DNA of 64,000 bases. Origin: UBA2883 sp964017965 (lineage in GTDB: Bacteria > Cyanobacteriota > Vampirovibrionia > Gastranaerophilales > Gastranaerophilaceae). The notes beneath the pieces were generated by a model. That model did not search any database and was not told the origin of the DNA. It saw only the letters and a list, made by a program, of their open reading frames with translations. The position numbers and the translations under genes were made by a program. The stretch covers positions 124,001 through 188,000 of the forward strand of contig CAXHNV010000002.1 in the NCBI GenBank assembly GCA_964017965.1. Reading direction: 5' to 3'. Positions 33,405 through 42,400 of the stretch are shown one piece after another (position 1 is the first letter of the stretch; each line of letters starts with the position of its first letter).

Positions 33405-36400
33405 GTGACTTCAACCGGTAGTGTTCAAGATAGAATACAATCATTTATTAATTCTCATCCTGATTATCAGGGAAAACCTTTGTCAGAGTTTTCTTCTGAA
33501 CTTGTTGCTGCCGGAATTTTAACGGTTGAAGAGTTGGGCACTCTTGATTCGAAGAGTACGTTTTCTATTATGCAGGCGGATGATGCATCAGATGTCGGAC
33601 TGGATAGCTTTGAACATTCAGATGATGACAATGCTGTAGTTTCATCTTCTGATGAAAAGGTTATTCGCTCGACAGACGCTGAAACGGGCGAAGTAAGGAT
33701 TACGACGATTACATACTTTAATGGTCAACCATCTGTAAAGCGTGTAACAACAGAATCCGGTGAATTGGTTGCAGAATATTCGTATTCTCCTGTGAAACTT
33801 TCTAATGGCAAAGAAGCAGTTGCTATTGTCGGTGTAATGGCAGAGGGTGATAGAATTGAACAAACAGTTGTATCCGATGTTGACGAGAACGGTGATTATG
33901 TAGATGACGCATTTCTTTCACGTTCTACGATTGTGACTAAAGATACGGTGTTGTCCAACGGTATTAGTGCCGCGCAAGGTAGTCGACAAACTATTAGTAT
34001 TCGTGAGGGGAACCTTGTTGATATTATTACTTCAGAAGGAATGGATAAAGTTGTTTATACTGAGTATAACGGCGACAGTATTTCTGAATATGATGCTCAA
34101 CAGCTCCATAGAACATATCAGGAGATAAATGAAGACGGTGTTATTCATTCTGCAGAATATGAAAATGGTAATACAAGAACTGTTATTCGAAATAATGACG
34201 GGTTTGAAAGAATTACACGTTATTTCAATAGGGAAATAACAAGACAAGGTTTAGACGATTCACGTCATTTTACTCAAGCTCAATTAGAAGCTCTTAACCC
34301 GACAGAAGCAAGGCGCGGTTTACAGGTAGGGCAGACTATACTTGTTCCGAGTGAGTATAATGCTAACGCTCCTATCCTTTTGAATAGAGGTACAGCAGAA
34401 GAAGCTGTTGAACGTTATTCTAATGTTGCTCAACAACAAGCAATAAAAAGGCTGTATACTTCTACTATTGAAGAACAAACTTTAGCAAGAAACTATACAA
34501 GTTATGACGATTTAGCTCGAGCGACTTTGAGAACTCAGGGAATTACGAATCCAACGGCAGAACAGCTTAATGATAGAGCTAATGAGTTGATTATTTTGAA
34601 CCAAAAAGCACCATTGACAAAAGGTGCAAAGATAAGGGTTGTTTCAAATCAATCTAGCGGTGCTGATGTCAGTGCTTTAAGTGTTGCAGGTTTTAAACAA
34701 ACTCCTGAAAACAATGCTTTTTATGTGAAGTTTAATTCTCTTGATTCGCAACAGAAACAACAGGTCTTGAGTGTTCTTAGGAGTTATTCAAGTATAAGTG
34801 ATATAAATCAACTCAAGGCAATAGTATTTGAGACTACAGGTGTAAACCTTTATGACACTTCTCTGACTGTTAATGAAAATAAACAGGGCAGTATGAATGC
34901 CGGTTTTTATAACTCTTCAATGCCATTAGAGTATTTTATTACAAACAGATTAGGGTTAGATTTGAATTCTGATACAGGTAAAGAAGTATATCTTAGATTG
35001 CGTTCGCTTCCGCAAGAACAGTTGAACAATATTTCTGCTTCTCAATTTGCCCCTCAAAGAACTAATCAATACGGTATGCCAAACAATAAAATTTCTGTTG
35101 GTTCTGATGCAACTTTGAAAACGGTTATTTCTGCTATGGCAGCTCAGGGTGTTGAAATGAGAACTTCTGATGAAATCTGTATGGAAGAATCTAACCCGAG
35201 ATTTATTGCTCGTCGTAAGAAAGAAGAAGCTATCTCATTTTTATATAATTCCGTAAATGCGGCATATAGTTTAATTAATTCGCATCTTGATGAGCTTAAA
35301 AGCCACATGTTCTCAAATTTAGGTGAGATTGTACTTGAAGACGTTAAGCACTATATGATACCTGATATTTTGAAGAAAATGGTCGGAAGTAATAATGGTA
35401 CTGTTGACGGCTTAATGAAATCAATCTTCAATAAACGTGATGAGTTACGTGATACGTTGATGAAAATTAGTCAGCTTCGTACAAGCTCTAATTTTGAACG
35501 TGACTATAAAGCGATAACGGGTTGTGATTATGACCCTGAAAATGTTCATCCGTTTTTAAACCATGTTGAGAATGCCCAAGATTTTGTTCAAACATCTTCT
35601 TTTGGCGGAAATATTATTGAAATGGCTGCTATGGTTTATTTGACCGCAGGCATGGGTGAGATAGGATTTATTAAAAACTCAGGTGCTGCCGTTGAAGCAG
35701 TTACGGGTTCAAGAGCTTTAGGTATGGGTACCAGAGGAGCTTTGACTCTTGGTACTTATACAGCAGGCAGAGAATCATTGAATCTTATAGATGATTTTAG
35801 AAACGCAAATAGTTTAAGCGGTTTAGCTAGTGCTATTGAAAATAGAGGTATTCAAATCTTAGAACACTCCGGTCAAAGCGCTTTGTTTGGTTTTGTTGGG
35901 GGTGCTTCTGCACAGAAACTGTTTAATTTGAGTAAAGGAGCACAGAACTTTGTAACTAACCAGTTCTCAAAAGTGTTTGGAAAAGGCGGTAGTGTTGTCC
36001 TTTCTGACGGAGCTGCTGCAACATCCGCACAGGCGTTTGCGCCGTCTGTTGAAGCTATATCTGCTGCAGATAGGGTTTTGGCAAATGGTGCTGTTTTATC
36101 AAGCTCTGAGCTTGTATCCAAAGTGGCTGCAAGTACTCAAGGACTAAACTGGTTTGGTAAGGCGACTAATTTATTATTGGAAGTTTCGACTTTTGCAGGA
36201 TTAGAAATAACAGAACAAGCAGCAGCAGGACTTGCAAAAGAAATATTTACTTCTGAAAGCGAATTAAAACAGGCGATTGCTAACGGAACCATTGATGAAT
36301 ATCTTACAGAAAAGATTAAAAATGCCCCTCAAGATATGTGGGAACATTTCAAGGAGCAAGGTATTAACCTGATAATGTTAAAAGCTGTGTCTTTTGCAAT

Positions 36401-39400
36401 AGGTGCTCATTCCGGAAATACGCTTAAAGGTCAGTATGAAACATTAGATAATTCTAAAATATATAAAACAGTAATTGACGGTCAGCCAAAGGTTGTTGTT
36501 GAGACTGCAAACGGCAGAATGGTTTGCAATTCTACATCTGATGCTCTTTCGTTTTTACATCAGGCAATGACTCTTGAGGCTATGATAAAAGCGACACCTG
36601 AAAAATCTGAAACAGCACCTGTTGATGCAGAATACACAGAAGTTCCTTCCGAGTATGCAGAATTACCTGTTTATGCAAGAGAGAACTTGCCTGAAAATAC
36701 TACGGTTATGCCGTCTAAGAACTTGATTATATCAACTGTTACAGGAGAACCTGTCGGAAGACTTGCTGTTAAATCTGCTGAATTACCGGTGCACTTAAGA
36801 AGCGGGCTTACTCCGGAACAATCAAGATTGCTTTTGGCAAAAGGTATTTCACCTGTTGAAGTAAGTGATTATTTTGGAGCCGGTTTAACCAGAGTTGCAG
36901 CAGCAAGACCTGAAACAACGGTTATGGAAGGTTCATCATCGTTTAAACCTACTCCGAGACCTGAATCGAAGGCTCCTGCTCCACGTGAAGTCTTCAAAAT
37001 AGAAGAAGTACTTACAGAGTCTGAATTAGGCATAAAGTCTTCTGATATTGTACGTAAGGTTGGTGAGAACAAGTTTGAACTCTCTGCTGATGGTGAAGCT
37101 CTTGTTACCCGTATGGCAGAGCAGATAAATAGGGTCGCATCTGAAATAGAACCTGAGATTCTTAGAATAATGAACTCTATGGGACTTGATGTTGGTGAAA
37201 AATTCTCTTATCGCAGTAAGAGTGTTCAGAGTTTGCACGACAAGATTCAAAATGCACTTTTTGAAAATCCTGATATGACCTTGGAACAGGCTTTAGCAGA
37301 GGTTAAAGATGCTGAGGGTGTAAGAACGCTGTTTGAATTAAAAGACTATTCAAATCATCCTGAGGTACAGGAGTTGCTGGCGAATGGTGATAGAGAAGGT
37401 GCTATAAGACGTGCAGCGGAACTTCAATCTAATGAGACATTTGAAGCTCTTAAACGTTATGTTGATTCTGTTGCTGAAGGAACTAATGAAGTTGAAATTA
37501 CCCGTATGTCGAATTATATGGGTAAGGACGGAATTCCGTATTTCTCAGAAGCACAACTCTCTGCTCTTAAGGCGTATGCGGACAGCAAGGGTGTAAAACT
37601 TCCTATCATTGAAAGAGTTACTGTTAAAGAGGAAGCTGACGGCTCAAGAACTGAAACAGTTAATCATAAATCTACTACTAAGGTTCGTGGTTCAGGCTAT
37701 ACAGCTTTACAGATGAACTTTAGGCTGAAAAACGGATTTATATTAGAGGGTCAATTCAGAGGTACGAAGGTTGATAATTTTGCTGAGGCTGAACACGTAC
37801 CTTATGATATCAGAACAGGCAAAGATATTATAGGAGCTCGTTCTGAACTCAGAAGAATTTATGAACCTATGATTGAGCTTCTAAAAGGTGAGAATAAGAT
37901 ATCTGACGAGATGTTTGATGAACATACCGCATATTTGACTGCTCATTATGAATACTTGAGACTGGTGGAACTCGGGTTTGAAGACGGAACGAATCCGCCT
38001 AAGTTCCCTGAGGGTTTAGACGCAAGATTAAGGGCAGAAAACCTTGAACTTTTACACGAATATGTTGAAAAGATTAAAAAGGAACCTGCAAGAGAAGCAG
38101 AGCTTTTTGCTGAGTATGAATCAAAACTGGTTCAAAATACACCTGAAAATACTACAAATGTCAGATATAATAAGGTTGAACCCAAATTAACCACTCTGGA
38201 AGAGGTGCAACAGGCACTTTCTGAACAGAAGAATCCGGACGGTACGAACAGGTTTAATCCTAATTCTTTGAAGTTTGTTTCAAGAACAATCAAAAACGAT
38301 GTTCAATTGGGTTATGATTTGTTGAATATGAAAAACCCTGACGGTTCCTATCGTTTTGAACCGTTTGAGATGAATGAAATTCTAAAATTTGTAAAAGCTG
38401 ATAATGAGACAGCAACAGCTCTATTGAATATGAAAAATCCGGACGGCTCATATCGGTTTGGAACATCTGATTTATCAAGTGTTTATGAATCAATGAAGGA
38501 TAATATTCAATCAGGTCTTGATTTGTTGAATATGAAGAACCCTGACGGTTCATATAGATTTGGGTCATATAATTTACAAACATTATTACAACTGAAAACA
38601 GAAACTCCTGAAATATTTGATTACGTTGTTAATATGAAACATTCGGACGGTTCGTTCAGATTTACACCAACTTCTGTTGAATCAATTGTTGAATTCATAA
38701 AAGATGACGTTGAGTTGGGTAAATCTATTTTGGAATTGCGTCGCCCTGATGGCAATTACATGTTCTTAGACTATGAAACAGGTCTTGCAAAAAATGCTAT
38801 AAAACAGTTTAATGACAGAGATTTTGCATTATCTTTATTGAAAGAACACGATAATGCGGGTAATCAACGGTTTGAATTGATAAATTTATCTAATCTTGCC
38901 TTTGTTCAAAAAACTAACCCCGAAACATTTGATAAACTTTTGGAATTATATAGAACTCAAACTCCCGACGGTGAATATAAATATTCAAAAGAGATGGTTT
39001 TGAGGCTTATAGATGCGTATGAATCAGGAAATGAAGAATTTGAAGGGTTAAAAGCCCGATATGATGTTATTTCTGATTATATGAGAACGAATAATCTTCC
39101 AATAGAATATAATGTCGTTCGATCATTTGATGTTGAAAACGGCTTAATTGTAACATATCAAGCTAACGATGTTCGCGGGAAAATCATATTTGATTCCGAG
39201 AATAAAGTTGTCTCTAAACGAATAACAGAAAACCATGAAAAAGGTGTTGAAGAAGTATTAGATGTTAACGGCAGGGTCTCTGAAACAGGTATTATCTATG
39301 ATAATTTCAAAAAAATGTTAGCTTCTATAAAAGAAGTTCGCGATAAAGACGGTAATCTTTTATATTCTGAAAAATACGTTGAATCAGAATCTGTTCCGGG

Positions 39401-42400
39401 TAAATATAATATCGTCAGAACCGGTGCTGACGGTAAAGAATGGGTAGTCGGTCTTGCTGAGTACTCTCAATCAGGAACACTTATAATCGAAAAATCCTTA
39501 ACCGGTATTGACGGTTCAAAGACAGATTATTATTATGCAGAACAACCTGACGGCGGAAGACTTTCTATTACAAAAATTACTGATAAAGAAGGTAATATCA
39601 TATCAGATAACAGACAGACTTTTAAAGTTATTGATAAAAACCATTTTCAATCCGTAGAAAACGGAGTTCCTTACGATATCCAATTTACAGGAAACAAGAT
39701 TGTTGTTACTCGTGGAGATAGTGAAACGGTAGAACTACCAATTGATAATAGTGATTCATCAATCTATATCCATGAAAATATCGTATCATTATTAAAGAAA
39801 CTTCCGGGTTCTGCATTATTTAATATGAGTAAGTTCTCTTTAGCTGAAATCGGTGTCGGTATTCATGGTGTTAAGAGCGGAAATGCCCATTTTTCAAATG
39901 CGGGAAATCATATAAGTATTTCTCATGAACGTTCTGAAAATAATGAGGTATTTATACTATTACACGAACTTGGTCACATGATAGACTATAAGAGTGCTAA
40001 TCGTATAGCTGAAAATGAAGAATTACTTGATGTTTTTTATACTGAAAGACAAGAGTTTCTCGCAAATCAATCAAGTATGGAAGCTGAGGCAATATCATAT
40101 TTGACTACTGCTTCGTGTGGACATGGCGGAATTGAAGAGATGATTGCTGAAACCAATGCGTTTTTGTATGCAAATAATAAATGGGGTGAGATAGAACAGC
40201 GCGGGCAATACTTACAACAATACTTCCCTAAGACGTTTGCAAAAATAGTTGAGTTGCTTCAAAATGCTACACCTGCAGACACTCCTGCGGTTATAAATCC
40301 TTCAGAACCGGCAATCGTAGGAGCTGCTCCAACAGGATACAGTCCTAAAATAACCGCTCGCATTAATGATTTTCTTGCTACATCAACATCTGATGAAGCA
40401 AAAGATTATGTAACAGCTTTGAGAGATAATTCAATAGATGAATCTGTTATAAAAGATTTCTTGGATATGGATGATGCTTCTAAATCCATTGTTTTAGATA
40501 ATATTGATTCAATAGCAGAAAATATTGCTGGCAGTTTTGCTAATCAATCTAATGAAACTCTTAGCAACGATGCAGCCGAAAAGATTTTGTTTTCTTTAGT
40601 ATTGATGAAAACTCATAATCCTAAGAGCTATGATAATTTAGTACAATCAAAAGGGTTTAAAGCTATCAAAACCGGTGAATTGAATGCGCTGTTGTTGCAA
40701 GGTATAAAAGCAACCGATACAATTGGGGATAACTATTTTTATGAATTATTTGAAGCAAAAGAAAATGACTTGGATTCAGTACTTTCAACTAATCCGAAGT
40801 TTAAGGGTTATGACTCGAATATAATAAAAAGAATCGTTGATTTGGACCCTGCAAAACAAGATGAAATTCTTGATTTACTTATGAATGCACCTGATGAAGC
40901 TATTATGACAGATATTTTGAAGCTTGTATCAAGCCGCTTAACAAAAGCTGAACAAAAAAGAATTGCTGATGAACAGGCGGGTATTTTCACAAGACCTGAT
41001 GCAATTCGTGGTGAAAATGATAAACTGTTGGATTTGATTAAATTAGCTTCTGAAAAACCGAAAGAAACTGCTATTGCACGTAAATTCCGTTCAAGTGATG
41101 ATCAGTTAAACACTTTGATAGAAACTCTCAGTTCTACAAAGCTGCCTGAAGATGTGAAAAATCAGGTTATTGATTTATTCACAAAAGCACATACAAACTT
41201 TAACAGTATTAGGGTTAATCATGTCACAGAGGGTATCAAGTTTATGGAAAAATTTGGTGATTTAACCGTACTTGAAAAACTCTTGAGTGTTAAACAGGAA
41301 AAGAATATCGGAACTATACTGAAAAATATTTCTGAAAATAATATAGAGTTATTTAAGCAAATGATAAATTCTTCTTCTCCGATAACAACGGAACAATTAT
41401 CAATGCTTGGTATTTTGAAAGATTATCCGGAAGCTAAAACATTTGCGGGTGCAAGTCCTATTATGGCTGCGATTAATGATGTAATGTTTGATGTTGAGAT
41501 TGGTGAGAACGGTAATTATTACACAGAAGCAATGAATCGAAAAGGCTTGATTGAGATTAAAATAAAAGACCCTGCTAAATATGCAAGAATTGAGCACTCA
41601 GGGTTATTGGATATGGTTAATTCCGGTCAGATTAATTCAAGTATTCTTAGACAATTAAACCTTAATTCCGATTTATCACCTGAGATGTATGTTGATTTAG
41701 CTGCTGTTAAAAACGGTGAATCGATAGTTGCTGAGTTTAGGGAAGGAACGACTTTACCGTATGCTTTTTCTAAAACAAATTTGGGTGATGTTGTTGAAAT
41801 CGGTAATAAATTGTACCTCAATGACGGAAATGGTCTTGTTGAATGGAATATGACAAAAGAAAAATATCTTGAACTCTTCCCGCCGGTTTTAAGATTCGCA
41901 ACTCAGCAAGGAAAGGTAGGAAACTGTTATTTTGTATCATCTCTTGCAAATAGTATGCAAAATCCTATGGCACGTCTTGATGTCTATAAATCATTTGAGC
42001 TTCGCGGTGACGATGTTGTTGTAAAAATTAAAGATTATGAAGAGTATGGTGGCGAAAGAGTTTTTGGACATGGTGAGATAACACTCGATTCAAAAAATGC
42101 TCATTTATATGGTGCTAAAGGTTTGCAGATGTATGAGCAAACTTACGCCAGAATGGCATTGAGAGAAGAGGCGGATGATCCTACTCCTGCTTTATCAGAT
42201 GACACTCCGAGCCATACACTGATGAGTAGAATACGAGCAGGACAAATGCGCACTGCTATGACAGAAATTCACGCATTGAGAAATTACGGTATGCAAGAAG
42301 TTGTTCCGGCAGATTTTACAACCGGTACAATTGATATTAACAATATTACACCTGCAAAACTCGATAGGTTATTAATTGAATACTTTGGAAGATCTAATAC

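Noticed and set aside
38290..38583. Antisense ORF of 97 residues within the giant gene repeats
   Set aside because: It arises from the complement of the 102-base coding repeats; no start signal, and the sense frame is clearly coding.
38220..38985. CRISPR-like regularly spaced repeats
   Set aside because: The 102-base periodicity is protein-coding (34-residue units) with synonymous differences and no unique spacers.
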